DNA of 64,000 nucleotides from Nitrosomonas sp. (GTDB lineage Bacteria > Pseudomonadota > Gammaproteobacteria > Burkholderiales > Nitrosomonadaceae). Positions 1 to 9,574 of the stretch are shown in pieces (position 1 is the stretch's first letter; every line of letters starts with the position of its first letter). Location: NCBI GenBank assembly GCA_024281675.1, contig JAMXAG010000010.1:1-64000 (forward strand), in the 5' to 3' direction. A program made the position numbers and the translations under genes. Under the pieces are notes generated by a model that was given only the letters and a program-made list of their open reading frames with translations, did not search any database and was not told where the DNA came from.

Positions 1-305
1 AATTATGGAACACCTAAACAACAGTTGAAAATATTGAAAAATTGGACTCAAATTTAACCTAATCTACTACAGCCCCATTATTTTTATTAGCGACGCAAGG
101 CTCGCTTCGGTTTTTCCGTATGCAGACTTGCCGAGTAATACAGCGGGAATGCTTCTTTAATTAACCGGTACCGCTTTTTGACTGCATTCTGCTTGTTGGT
201 TTTAGCTTCGGATTGGCGCAGTATTCCGGCCATTCAGAATGATTTATCACCTGGACTCAAGAAAAAATAGTCTTCGAGAAACTGAGGCGATTCACTGATT
301 CGAAT
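1..305. other. Left-edge stretch with no firm gene
   Basis: One plus-strand frame is open from the window edge to a TAA at 55-57 (18 codons, ending NWTQI); it could be the tail of a gene that starts outside the window. A 48-codon ORF lies on the minus strand and is listed separately. I see no terminator or RNA gene here. Confidence 0.3.
87..233 (-). CDS. Small basic ORF, unknown
   Basis: ATG to TAA ORF of 48 codons, rich in Lys and Arg (begins MAGILRQSEAK, ends KPKRALRR). It lies downstream of polA on the same strand, with no clear ribosome binding site. I do not recognise the family. It may be a small basic protein, the scrap of a larger gene, or chance. The evidence is only the open frame and its composition. 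Confidence 0.2.
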   Translation of the reverse strand: MAGILRQSEAKTNKQNAVKKRYRLIKEAFPLYYSASLHTEKPKRALRR

Positions 306-3038
306 TCAATGCGCTTGGTCCCAATTGCTTCCAATACCGATCTCTACCAACAGGGGGACATCTAACGTTAAAACGCCTCCCATATATTTTGGTAAATATT
401 CGCGAAGCAAACTTATTTCTTCTTCTGGCACTTCCAACACTAATTCGTCATGAACTTGCATAATCAATTTGCTACGCAATTTTTCTGTTCGTAGCCATCT
501 TGTTACAGCGATCATGGCCAGTTTAATAATATCCGCTGCAGTTCCTTGCATCGGCGCATTGATGGCGGCGCGTTCGGCGCCTTGACGGCGATTACCATTA
601 CTGTGATTAATTTCGGGCAGCCATAATCGACGCCCCAAAACTGTCTCCACGTAACCAGTTTGCCTGGCTTTTTCTCGGACATGTTGCATATATCTCTCTA
701 CACCTTGGTACCGCGCAAAATAACGTTCCATATAAATGTGCGCAGCACTGCGTGAGATACCGAGCTGTGACGCCAATCCAAATTCCGACATACCGTAAAT
801 CAAACCAAAATTGATTACCTTAGCGTATCGTCTTTGTTCTTGATCGACTTGCTCCAATGGGATGCCAAATATTTCTGCGGCCGTTGCTTTATGAATGTCT
901 TCACCAGCGGCAAATGCTTTTAGTAACCCCTCATCTTGAGAAATATGCGCCATAATGCGTAGCTCTATTTGCGAATAATCAGCGGAAACAATTTGATAGC
1001 CAGGTGGCGCAATGAAAGCTTCTCGAATTCTGCGACCCTCTGGCGTACGGATTGGAATATTCTGTAAATTAGGATCAGAGCTTGCCAATCGACCTGTCAC
1101 CGCAACAGCTTGCGCATAATTAGTATGCACGCGGTCAGTATGCGGATTTTTCATCAATGGCAATTTATCGGTATAGGTCGATTTTAATTTTGCCAATCCT
1201 CGGTATTCCAGCAGAATCTTCGGCAGTGGGTAATCCAGTGCAAGCTGTTGTAATACATCCTCATCGGTAGAGGGAACACCCGTTGGTGTTTTTTTGATTA
1301 TGGGTAATTCAAGCTGATTAAACAAGATTTCTTGAATTTGTTTCGGAGAATTCAAATTAAATGGCTGATTAGCTGAAGCATGCGCCTGTAATTCCAACGT
1401 ATGCAATTTCTTTCCTAAATCGTTGCTTTGCTGTTGCAGCAAAGCATAATCTAGCAAAACCCCGTTACGCTCGATTTCAAACAACACATCAAGAATGGGC
1501 ATTTCTACATTGCGATAGAGTGCATGTAGGCGATCAATCTGCTGTAACTGCGGAAACAACGTTTGATGCAATCGCAATGTAATATCTGCATCCTCGGCTG
1601 CGTAATCAGTGGCAACATCAATGGCAACTTCATCGAAACCAATACGATTAACACCTTTCCCCGTCACGTCATCATAACGAATCGTTTGAATGTCAAGATG
1701 CCGCAGTGCCAAATTATCCATACTATGCGAGCGACTCGAATCCAGCACATACGATTGCAACATGGTGTCATGCACGATGCCATTCAACTGTATCCCATGA
1801 TTAGCAAACACATGCTTATCGTATTTTAGATTCTGTCCCAACTTAAGCTTGGTCTCATCCTCTAGCCAAGGCTTAAGTAGTGTTAATGCCGTTTCCAATG
1901 CAACCTGTTTAGGCACTCCGGCATAGCAATGTGATAAAGGAAGATAGGCGGCGTGCCCCGTCTCGATACAAAATGAAATCCCTACCAATTGTGCTTGCAG
2001 CGGAGACAAGCTGGTCGTTTCACAATCAACTGAGACCAATGGCGCAGCATTCAGCTTTTCTAACCACGCTTGCAACGCCGATTCTGTCGAAATAGTCTCG
2101 TACCGTGCTGTATGAATTTGAGTAACCAGGTTATTAGCTGCCCGAGCCATCGATCCTTGTTGAGTGATTGCTTCCCCGGATTCATAATCGATTTGCTGGC
2201 GCAATTCTCGCAGCGATGCTTTCATATCCAGTTTTTGATAAAGCGCTTCAAGTTGTTGATGATCCTGTGGTTGAAAAGCCAGATCTGTAATTTTGATAGG
2301 CAGATCCACGTCACATTTGATGGTAATCAATTCACGCGAAGTCTCAAACCAAGCTAGTGATTTACGTAAATTTTCACCTACCACACCCTTAATTTCATCA
2401 GCGGATGTAATGATTTTTTCCAGCGAACCATACTGCGTCAACCATTTCACCGCGGTTTTTGGGCCGACTTTTTCAACACCTGGAACATTGTCAGACGTAT
2501 CACCCACCAACATCAGATAATCCAACATACGTTCCGGTGGTACACCAAATTTCGCCAACACTCCTTCTTTGTCCAAAATTTCATTGCTCATGGTGTTTAC
2601 CAAAGTGATCTTGTCATTCACCAGTTGTGCAATATCTTTGTCGCCAGTCGATATCATGCACTGCCAATCGGACTCAGCCGCCTGTTTTGCCAATGTGCCA
2701 ATAACATCGTCGGCCTCAACGCCACCTATCATCAAAATCGGCCAGCCCAACGCACGAATGCAAGCATGCAGCGGTTCAATCTGAACAACCAAATCCTGCG
2801 GCATGACAGCTCTATTCGCTTTATATTCCGTAAAAAGATCATTGCGGAAAGTTTTACCTTTTGCATCAAATACACACGCGCTATAATCTGCGCGAAACTC
2901 TTTGCGCAAACGACGCAACATATTTAATACTCCATGAATAGCTCCCGTTGGTTCATTATTCTGGTTACGCAAATCTGGCAGTGCATGAAAGGCACGATAT
3001 AAATACGATGAACCATCCACCAATAACAGCGTTTTCAT
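306..3038 (-). CDS. polA: DNA polymerase I
   Basis: A full-length 910-residue family A polymerase for Okazaki fragment maturation and repair synthesis. The N-terminal 5'-3' nuclease begins DGSSYLYRAFHALP. The 3'-5' exonuclease domain keeps its acidic pair (DCET near residue 336) and a DYAAEDAD motif, so proofreading should be active. Polymerase motif A (DYSQIELR, about 686), motif B (KVINFGLIYG, about 739) and motif C (VHDELV, about 862) are intact. The start has an AGGA element 9-10 bases upstream. It is divergent from the LOG-family gene, with only 13 bases between the start codons. Confidence 0.97.
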   Translation of the reverse strand: MKTLLLVDGSSYLYRAFHALPDLRNQNNEPTGAIHGVLNMLRRLRKEFRADYSACVFDAKGKTFRNDLFTEYKANRAVMPQDLVVQIEPLHACIRALGWPILMIGGVEADDVIGTLAKQAAESDWQCMISTGDKDIAQLVNDKITLVNTMSNEILDKEGVLAKFGVPPERMLDYLMLVGDTSDNVPGVEKVGPKTAVKWLTQYGSLEKIITSADEIKGVVGENLRKSLAWFETSRELITIKCDVDLPIKITDLAFQPQDHQQLEALYQKLDMKASLRELRQQIDYESGEAITQQGSMARAANNLVTQIHTARYETISTESALQAWLEKLNAAPLVSVDCETTSLSPLQAQLVGISFCIETGHAAYLPLSHCYAGVPKQVALETALTLLKPWLEDETKLKLGQNLKYDKHVFANHGIQLNGIVHDTMLQSYVLDSSRSHSMDNLALRHLDIQTIRYDDVTGKGVNRIGFDEVAIDVATDYAAEDADITLRLHQTLFPQLQQIDRLHALYRNVEMPILDVLFEIERNGVLLDYALLQQQSNDLGKKLHTLELQAHASANQPFNLNSPKQIQEILFNQLELPIIKKTPTGVPSTDEDVLQQLALDYPLPKILLEYRGLAKLKSTYTDKLPLMKNPHTDRVHTNYAQAVAVTGRLASSDPNLQNIPIRTPEGRRIREAFIAPPGYQIVSADYSQIELRIMAHISQDEGLLKAFAAGEDIHKATAAEIFGIPLEQVDQEQRRYAKVINFGLIYGMSEFGLASQLGISRSAAHIYMERYFARYQGVERYMQHVREKARQTGYVETVLGRRLWLPEINHSNGNRRQGAERAAINAPMQGTAADIIKLAMIAVTRWLRTEKLRSKLIMQVHDELVLEVPEEEISLLREYLPKYMGGVLTLDVPLLVEIGIGSNWDQAH

Positions 3039-3051
3039 TATTATTTTTCCT

Positions 3052-3774
3052 ATGAATCAACACAATCATAAACCGCTCATTCAACCAGCTTCTGATCAAC
3101 CTTGGTCTGCAAAAGAATCCTGGCGATTATTCAGAATTATGGCAGAGTTTGTTGAAGGTACGGAACGTCTTGAAACAATTCAACCCGCAGTAGGCATATT
3201 CGGTAGCGCACGCACGCATCCCGATAGCCCACATTATCAATTGGCGCAGCAAATTGCGAGAGCGTTATCCGATGCTGGTTTTGCAGTAATCTCCGGTGGC
3301 GGTTCAGGCATTATGGAAGCAGCAAACAAAGGCGCTTATTTCGGCAAATCGCCGAGTGTTGGTTTAAATATCCAGTTGCCACGTGAACAACAGGGCAATG
3401 ATTATCAAGACGTCAGTCAAACCTTTAAACACTTTTTCACACGCAAGTACATGTTTATCAAGTTTTCTACTGCCTATGTCGTGATGCCCGGAGGATTTGG
3501 CACTATGGATGAACTGATGGAAGCACTCACTTTGGTACAAACCCGCAAAACTCGTAAAATGCCTATTATTCTTGTCTATTCGCAATTCTGGCGCGGATTG
3601 ATAGACTGGTTTCAAATGATGCTAGTGTCAGAAGGTTTTATTTCTTCCGATGATATGGATTTAATTCAAATGATTGATGAACCCAGCGAGGTGGTCAACG
3701 CGATTTTTAAATATTACGAAACCAGGGGATTTGAGCTTTCTGCTGCAGAGCGAGAAATTCAACTCAATCTGTAA
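3052..3774 (+). CDS. LOG family protein (TIGR00730 type)
   Basis: 240 residues with the LOG/lysine-decarboxylase-like Rossmann fold. A glycine-rich GGGSGIMEAANKG lies near residue 82 and the family signature PGGFGTMDELME near 146. Characterised members are nucleoside 5'-monophosphate phosphoribohydrolases (cytokinin-activating LOG or PpnN-like); the substrate here is not shown. There is no Shine-Dalgarno sequence before the ATG, because the upstream bases are the polA start region. Translation may therefore be leaderless or weak, and an internal Met near residue 30 is the next alternative. Confidence 0.88.
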   Translation: MNQHNHKPLIQPASDQPWSAKESWRLFRIMAEFVEGTERLETIQPAVGIFGSARTHPDSPHYQLAQQIARALSDAGFAVISGGGSGIMEAANKGAYFGKSPSVGLNIQLPREQQGNDYQDVSQTFKHFFTRKYMFIKFSTAYVVMPGGFGTMDELMEALTLVQTRKTRKMPIILVYSQFWRGLIDWFQMMLVSEGFISSDDMDLIQMIDEPSEVVNAIFKYYETRGFELSAAEREIQLNL

Positions 3775-3831
3775 ACTACAGTGACTAATTTTATGTACAA
3801 TAATGAAGCTTTCTCTTGGTTAGGGATTCCT

Positions 3832-4227
3832 ATGTACCGATTTATTCTGACATTGTTATTATTGAGTTTCCCGTTGCTTGGCACGGCGCAGACCGAGCAA
3901 TCTAAAGATAAAGAACCCAAAAAATCGATGGATCATCCTTCTCATCCAAAGAATCTGGTCCCATTGCCGGAACCTGAACCGCCCGAATTATCAGAAAGCC
4001 AATCTGATCCGGAATTAGAAGAGCAAGTCACCATTATCAAACGTGGAGAAGACACTATTGAAGAACATCGCGTCAATGGCGAATTGCTAATGATTAAAGT
4101 CATTCCACGCATTGGCCCCCCCTACTATCTCAAGAAAAATACCATTGTGGATCATCATGCGCACCCCAATAGTGATGCCGGAGGGCCCAATGTCAGCCCG
4201 CCCATGTGGCAATTTTTTAAATTCTAA
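3832..4227 (+). CDS. DUF2782 family secreted protein
   Basis: I choose the ATG at 3832 rather than the upstream GTG at 3781. It has an AGGG element in front and directly starts a signal peptide (MYRFILTLLLLSFPLLGTAQ, probable cleavage after the AQ region). The mature protein has a Pro/Glu-rich linker (PLPEPEPPELSES) and then a small conserved domain (VTIIKRGEDTIEEHRVNG, IKVIPRIGPPYYL) typical of DUF2782. The function is unknown, but the gene is repeatedly found next to thrB and polA in betaproteobacteria, as here. Confidence 0.8.
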   Translation: MYRFILTLLLLSFPLLGTAQTEQSKDKEPKKSMDHPSHPKNLVPLPEPEPPELSESQSDPELEEQVTIIKRGEDTIEEHRVNGELLMIKVIPRIGPPYYLKKNTIVDHHAHPNSDAGGPNVSPPMWQFFKF

Positions 4228-4274
4228 TATTTCCTGCAAACACGCTATCACCACTTCTTAATACATAATTATTC

Positions 4275-5216
4275 ATGTCGGTTTTTACACGCATCACAGA
4301 AAATGAACTCACTATTTGGTTGAAACAGTACGGATTGGGGCAATTGGTTAACCTCCAAGGTATTGCATCAGGCATTGAGAATACCAATTACTTTGTAATC
4401 ACGACACAAGGAAAATTCGTACTGACGTTGTTTGAAAAACTCACTAGAAATGAACTCCCCTACTATCTTAACCTAATGCTGCATTTATCAGACCACGGTA
4501 TTCCGTGCCCAATGCCTATTCGAAATAACGCTGATCAAATTCTCGGGGAATTAAATAATAAACCAGCCGCCATTGTCAGTTTCTTATCAGGAGAATCTCT
4601 GCTTCATCCCACTCCAGAACATTGTCAAGCGATGGGCATGATGTTGGCAAAAATGCATCTGGCTGGCAGGAGTTACCCACAACACATGCCGAATCCACGC
4701 AGCCTTCAATGGTGGCAAGCTAAGGCGCTTGAAATCGATCCATTTTTATCCAGTGACGAGAAAGTATTGCTGCAATCGGAATTAGCCTTCCAAGCTGATG
4801 ATCAACGCCATGAGAATTTACCAAAGGGTGTGATTCACGCTGACATGTTTCGCGATAATGTCTTATTCTTCAATAATAAACTTGGCGGCATCATCGACTT
4901 CTATTTTGCCTGTAACGATAGCTTATTATATGACTTAGCCATTGTGGCTAATGATTGGTGCATGAATGAAGAAAAAACACTCGACACAGCACGTGTATAC
5001 TCACTATTAAAAGGATACCAACAAGTTCGTCCGCTTTCTACGGTTGAAAGAGAAGCCTGGCCTAGCCAGTTGCGTGCTGCTGCACTCAGATTTTGGGTTT
5101 CACGCATGGTCGACTTATACTTACCGCGCTCCGGGGAATTAACACATGCCAAAGATCCGAATCACTTCAAAGCAATATTACAAAATCATCGAGAAAGTGT
5201 AGCCGAACTGGCATAA
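4275..5216 (+). CDS. thrB: Homoserine kinase
   Basis: 313 residues of the aminoglycoside-phosphotransferase-fold homoserine kinase, the type used by Pseudomonas and betaproteobacteria instead of the GHMP kinase of E. coli. It phosphorylates homoserine in threonine synthesis. The catalytic loop GVIHADMFRDNVLF is near residue 186, followed by the metal-binding IIDFYFAC. The N-terminal GIASGIENTNYFV is the nucleotide-binding loop. Length is normal. It follows the DUF2782 gene and precedes a membrane-protein gene on the same strand. Confidence 0.92.
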   Translation: MSVFTRITENELTIWLKQYGLGQLVNLQGIASGIENTNYFVITTQGKFVLTLFEKLTRNELPYYLNLMLHLSDHGIPCPMPIRNNADQILGELNNKPAAIVSFLSGESLLHPTPEHCQAMGMMLAKMHLAGRSYPQHMPNPRSLQWWQAKALEIDPFLSSDEKVLLQSELAFQADDQRHENLPKGVIHADMFRDNVLFFNNKLGGIIDFYFACNDSLLYDLAIVANDWCMNEEKTLDTARVYSLLKGYQQVRPLSTVEREAWPSQLRAAALRFWVSRMVDLYLPRSGELTHAKDPNHFKAILQNHRESVAELA

Positions 5217-5268
5217 AACCCTATCTCAGAATGTATTCAATTCAGTTTCGATTTTGGAGAACACAATA

Positions 5269-6123
5269 ATGGAAATTCATCAAGTCAATACCAAGCAAGG
5301 ATTACAGTGGCTTCTAAGCGGTTTTTACTTATTTCGCCGTGCGCCGCTATCTTGGGTGCTGGTTTGTGGGGCTTTATTTCTCATCGCGATATCCACTGCT
5401 TTGGTTCCGTTGGTCGGAAGCTTTATTTTCACATTGGTTTATCCTGCGCTGATGGGTGGCATCATGCAAGGATGCCGTGCGTTAGAAGAAGGAAAACCGC
5501 TTGAAATCACCCATTTGTTCTCTGCCGCAGAAAGTAATTTTGCCGCACTGATTACCATCGGCGGTATTTATTTGACAGGCTTAATTTTGATTTCTGGTCT
5601 TGCTGCATTAATTGGTGGATCTGCCATGACGGATATGCTGTTATATGGAAAACGAGTCGATGAAACACAGTTAATGGGTGTGGCTAGCAGTATGCTCACT
5701 TCACTTCTCATCGTATTAACACTATCAATCCCCTTGATGATGGCCAGTTGGTTCGCACCCATGTTAGTTGTGTTTCATAAAATGCCCCCCGTGATGGCTA
5801 TGCAACAAAGTCTTCTTGCGTGCTTGCGAAATCTTATTCCGCTTTTATTATTTCTGATCACATCCACGATATTAGTAATCATTTGTGCTTTACCCTACGG
5901 TGCAGGATTGGTGATCTTAATTCCAACCCTATACGCTGCAATGTATGTCAGCTATAAAGATATTTTCTTGGGTGAACCCATTCGATTCAAAGATCATGAA
6001 ACACAGGATGTACCTAACCATTGGCATAACACTCAAGACCCCCCCCAAAAATCGGAGCACGATGAAAAACCTGCAGAAGATGTCATTCCACAAAATAATG
6101 ACTCAGACTCTAAAAGCAAATAA
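5269..6123 (+). CDS. BPSS1780-family integral membrane protein
   Basis: The start is placed at the ATG at 5269, with GGAGA eight bases before it; a TTG at 5254 extends the frame but has no support. About 284 residues with four to six hydrophobic segments (for example WVLVCGALFLIAISTALV and LLLFLITSTILVIICALPYG) and a hydrophilic charged C-terminal tail of about 45 residues. It resembles the uncharacterised BPSS1780 family of inner-membrane proteins often found beside thrB in betaproteobacteria. The function is unknown. Confidence 0.75.
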   Translation: MEIHQVNTKQGLQWLLSGFYLFRRAPLSWVLVCGALFLIAISTALVPLVGSFIFTLVYPALMGGIMQGCRALEEGKPLEITHLFSAAESNFAALITIGGIYLTGLILISGLAALIGGSAMTDMLLYGKRVDETQLMGVASSMLTSLLIVLTLSIPLMMASWFAPMLVVFHKMPPVMAMQQSLLACLRNLIPLLLFLITSTILVIICALPYGAGLVILIPTLYAAMYVSYKDIFLGEPIRFKDHETQDVPNHWHNTQDPPQKSEHDEKPAEDVIPQNNDSDSKSK

Positions 6124-6371
6124 GAGCGCGAATTTTCGAGCATCAGCTAACGCAGTAGGACGCTTGCGCAAATAATTGAAGTGTGATGCGGTAGAAATTA
6201 ATTGATATCGAGTGCAGTGATATTCCACGCAAATCAATAATTTCTGTGTTCAGGAACTTGAATATGTTGATTCAAATCCACGGTTATCCGCAGATTCAAT
6301 ACCGATCAGTCGGGTCATATCGAACCGATCAAATAATTACTATTTCGAGTTGATCAGCGGGTGCCTTTGAG

Positions 6372-8573
6372 CTAAACCGTCACAAGTTTGGCATATTCTA
6401 CTAACAACCACTTGATTCCGGAATTTTCGAAATTAACCTGCACGCGCGCATCGCTACCGGTACCTTCAAAATTGACAATGATACCAATGCCAAATTTGGC
6501 ATGAACGACTTTTTGTCCCATTCTCCATGGATGAGTCGATAAAGCTTTTGTCGACGCATGATTCCAATCTTTCGCTTTTGCGTTACCCGCATTGCCTGCT
6601 TTGGGATTGAATGCGTTAGTCGCAGGCTGTAGCCATTTTATGCAATCTTCGGGGATTTCATGCAAAAAGCGCGATACAACGTTGTATCGCGTTTGGCCAT
6701 GCAGCATGCGGCTTTGTGCAAAGCTTAAGTACAAACGGCGGCGTGCACGGGTCATCGCCACATACATCAAGCGCCGTTCCTCGGAAATACCATCGGTTTC
6801 GTTCAAGCTATTTTCGTGGGGAAAAAGTCCCTCTTCTAGCCCGCTTAAGAATACCGTATGGAATTCCAATCCTTTCGCAGCGTGCACAGTCATCAATTGC
6901 AATGCATCCTGGCCATTCCCAGCCTGATGTTCTCCCGCTTCCAACGAGGCATGCGCAAGAAATTCCGTTAAGCTATCGCTGTCGGCCTCATGCACAAAAC
7001 CGGCAGCAGCATTGACCAATTCTTTGAGGTTTTCCAGTCGTTCCGCACCTTCACGTTCTTTAGCATAATGCGTGATTAATTCACTGGAACTGAGCATTTG
7101 TTCGACAATTTGCGGTAACAACAAAGCAGCGCAGCGTTCACGTAGTGCTGCTATGCGTTGTACAAATCCGGCAATACCTTTGAGTGTTTTCTCGGAATCC
7201 ACTTGCGGTATTAGAGAATCTTGCCCACCTGATTGCTGGACGGCCGCTGCCCACAAACTTATACCCTTCACTTTAGCCATAGCTTGCAATTGTTCTAGGC
7301 TGCGCGTACCAATGCCACGCGCTGGAAAGTTGATCACCCGTAGTAGCGCGTTATCGTCTTCGGGATTGGCGATTAGGCGCAAATAAGCGAGTGCATGTTT
7401 GATTTCCTGTCGATCAAAGAAGCGCATGCCGCCATACACCCGATAAGGTATCGCCGCATTGAATAAACTATGTTCCAGTATGCGCGATTGCGCATTAGAT
7501 CGATACAACAGTGCCATATCGTACAGCGCAACACCTTCAGCACGCAAAGCTTTCACTTCATCAACAATAAAGGCCGCTTCGTCAAAATCATTCGGTGCAT
7601 TGTAGGCCCTTACCGGTTCACCTTTGCCTTCTTCTGTCCAGAGATTCTTGCCCAGGCGATTCGTATTATTACCAATCAATGCATTAGCCGCATCCAAAAT
7701 ATTGCCATGCGAACGATAATTTTGTTCGAGCTTGATGATTTTCGAGATATTAAAATCCCGCTCGAAATCTTTCATATTACCCGTATTAGCACCACGGAAC
7801 GCATAAATGCTCTGATCGTCATCACCCACGGCGAAAACCGCTGCGTTTGATTCTTGAGCAACCTGCACGCCTGCCAGAAGCTTAATCCATTGATACTGCA
7901 ATGTATTAGTGTCTTGGAATTCATCGATTAAAATATGATGAAATCGTTCACGGTAGTGCGCGCATAAAATCTGGTTGCGTTGTAACAATTCATAACTACG
8001 TAGCAATAACTCCGCAAAATCGACCACGCCAGCTTTGTAGCACTGTTGCTCATATACTTGATAAAGCTCGAGTAAACGAGATGAAAAAGCATCATCTACA
8101 GTCACAAATGCAGCGCGCAAACCTGCTTCCTTGGCGTTGTTAATAAACCATTGCACTTGCCTGGGAGCAATCTTTTTTTCATCCACAGATAAATCTTTCA
8201 TCAGCCGTTTTATGAATGCCAGTTGATCGGACGAATCCAGAATCTGGAAAGCTTGTGGCAAACCGGCATCCTGGAAATGTGTCCTTAACAAACGGTGGGA
8301 TAATCCATGAAAAGTACCGACCCACATACCTCGCGGGTTAATCGGCAACATCGCGGTAATCCGTGTCAGCATCTCCTTGGCGGCTTTGTTCGTAAAAGTC
8401 ACCGCGAGAATGCCGTGAGGACTGACTTGCCCGGTTTGAATGAGATAAGCAATACGCGTTGTCAACACTCGTGTTTTACCACTGCCAGCCCCTGCCAAAA
8501 TCAGTACCGACTGGTGCGGTAGCGTAATTGCTTCCAGTTGCTGCGGATTTAAATCAGACAATAACGAACTCAT
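6372..8573 (-). CDS. uvrD: DNA helicase II (UvrD/PcrA)
   Basis: A 733-residue superfamily 1A 3'-5' helicase for nucleotide excision and mismatch repair. Walker A AGAGSGKT is near residue 28, TFTNKAAKEM is motif Ia, DEFQDTN is motif II, GDDDQSIYAFRGA is motif III and VAMTRARR is motif VI. The C-terminus carries the RNA-polymerase-binding Tudor-like module of UvrD/PcrA (VVHAKFGIGIIVNFEG). No Shine-Dalgarno sequence precedes the ATG; a GC-rich hairpin lies ten bases upstream (see 8583-8605). Confidence 0.95.
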   Translation of the reverse strand: MSSLLSDLNPQQLEAITLPHQSVLILAGAGSGKTRVLTTRIAYLIQTGQVSPHGILAVTFTNKAAKEMLTRITAMLPINPRGMWVGTFHGLSHRLLRTHFQDAGLPQAFQILDSSDQLAFIKRLMKDLSVDEKKIAPRQVQWFINNAKEAGLRAAFVTVDDAFSSRLLELYQVYEQQCYKAGVVDFAELLLRSYELLQRNQILCAHYRERFHHILIDEFQDTNTLQYQWIKLLAGVQVAQESNAAVFAVGDDDQSIYAFRGANTGNMKDFERDFNISKIIKLEQNYRSHGNILDAANALIGNNTNRLGKNLWTEEGKGEPVRAYNAPNDFDEAAFIVDEVKALRAEGVALYDMALLYRSNAQSRILEHSLFNAAIPYRVYGGMRFFDRQEIKHALAYLRLIANPEDDNALLRVINFPARGIGTRSLEQLQAMAKVKGISLWAAAVQQSGGQDSLIPQVDSEKTLKGIAGFVQRIAALRERCAALLLPQIVEQMLSSSELITHYAKEREGAERLENLKELVNAAAGFVHEADSDSLTEFLAHASLEAGEHQAGNGQDALQLMTVHAAKGLEFHTVFLSGLEEGLFPHENSLNETDGISEERRLMYVAMTRARRRLYLSFAQSRMLHGQTRYNVVSRFLHEIPEDCIKWLQPATNAFNPKAGNAGNAKAKDWNHASTKALSTHPWRMGQKVVHAKFGIGIIVNFEGTGSDARVQVNFENSGIKWLLVEYAKLVTV

Positions 8574-8582
8574 GAAATAAAG

Positions 8583-8605
8583 ATGGCCGAGAAACCCCCG
8601 GCCAT
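8583..8605 (-). terminator. Hairpin between prk and uvrD
   Basis: A perfect 7-bp stem (ATGGCCG / CGGCCAT) with a 9-base loop. On the minus strand it is followed by CTTTATTT, giving a modest intrinsic terminator for prk. It ends only ten bases before the uvrD start, so it could also act as an attenuator or translational block. Confidence 0.5.
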
Positions 8606-8704
8606 TATTATGAAACGATTGAAAAAAACAACTGATTCAGCGTCCCCAAAAATGGAGTTTTCACAATCCTTAAGAACGCTCAAGCAAAAATACCAGGACT
8701 GTTG

Positions 8705-9574
8705 TTATGCTCTACTTTTTGCAACAATATCCAAAATCAATGGCGTTAAAATTAATTCAATCGCCATCCCCATTTTACCGCCAGGAACGACAATCGTATT
8801 GGGGCGAGACATGAAAGAATCATGAATCATATTCAACAAGAAAGGAAAATCGACCCCTTGCGGATTTCTAAAGCGAATCACCACCATACTTTCGTCTAAG
8901 GTTGGAATGGCGCGCGCAATAAATGGATTGGAAGTATCGACAGTCGGAACACGTTGAAAATTAATATGTGTGCGTGAAAACTGGGGCGTTATGTAGTGCA
9001 CATAATCATGCATACGCCGTAAAATGGTTTGCGTGACCGCTTCGGCAGAATAACCGCGTGCACTGGTGTCACGGTAAATTTTTTGGATCCATTCCAAATT
9101 TACAATAGGCACCACACCCACGAGCAAATCAACATGCTTGGCTACATCCGCGCTATCTGTTTTTACACCGCCATGTAATCCTTCGTAAAACAACAGATCG
9201 GAACCCGCCTCAATGTCTTTCCAAGGAGTAAAAGTACCTGCTTTTTGCTGCCAGGGTTCGGCTTCTTCATCATTATGCAGATATAGGCGCGTCTGTCCTC
9301 TGCCACTGTCACTATATTCTTTGAATAAAGCTTCTAGTTTTTCAAATTCATTGGCTTCCGGGCCAAAATGACTGATCGGACGCCCATTGATCTTTTCAGA
9401 TTCCGTTACCGCCTTTTTCATGGCTTCCCGATCATAGCGGTGGAAGCTATCACCTTCTACGATGGTTGCTTTAAGCTTTTGACGGCGAAAAATCTGTTCA
9501 AAACTGTTTTTAACTGTTGAAGTACCTGCACCTGATGATCCCGTTACTGCAATAACCGGGTGTTTTTGCGACAT
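8705..9574 (-). CDS. prkB: Phosphoribulokinase, class I
   Basis: 289 residues, the usual length of proteobacterial class I PRK (also called CbbP). It phosphorylates ribulose 5-phosphate to ribulose 1,5-bisphosphate, the substrate of RubisCO. The P-loop GSSGAGTST is at residues 12-20, the ATP/sugar site segment EGDSFHRYDR follows near 40, and Walker-B-like LLFYEGLHGG is mid-protein. The start has a strong AGGGGGA element. It lies about 4.6 kb from the RubisCO operon and on the opposite strand, so it is a separate transcription unit, possibly also under CbbR control. Confidence 0.95.
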   Translation of the reverse strand: MSQKHPVIAVTGSSGAGTSTVKNSFEQIFRRQKLKATIVEGDSFHRYDREAMKKAVTESEKINGRPISHFGPEANEFEKLEALFKEYSDSGRGQTRLYLHNDEEAEPWQQKAGTFTPWKDIEAGSDLLFYEGLHGGVKTDSADVAKHVDLLVGVVPIVNLEWIQKIYRDTSARGYSAEAVTQTILRRMHDYVHYITPQFSRTHINFQRVPTVDTSNPFIARAIPTLDESMVVIRFRNPQGVDFPFLLNMIHDSFMSRPNTIVVPGGKMGMAIELILTPLILDIVAKSRA

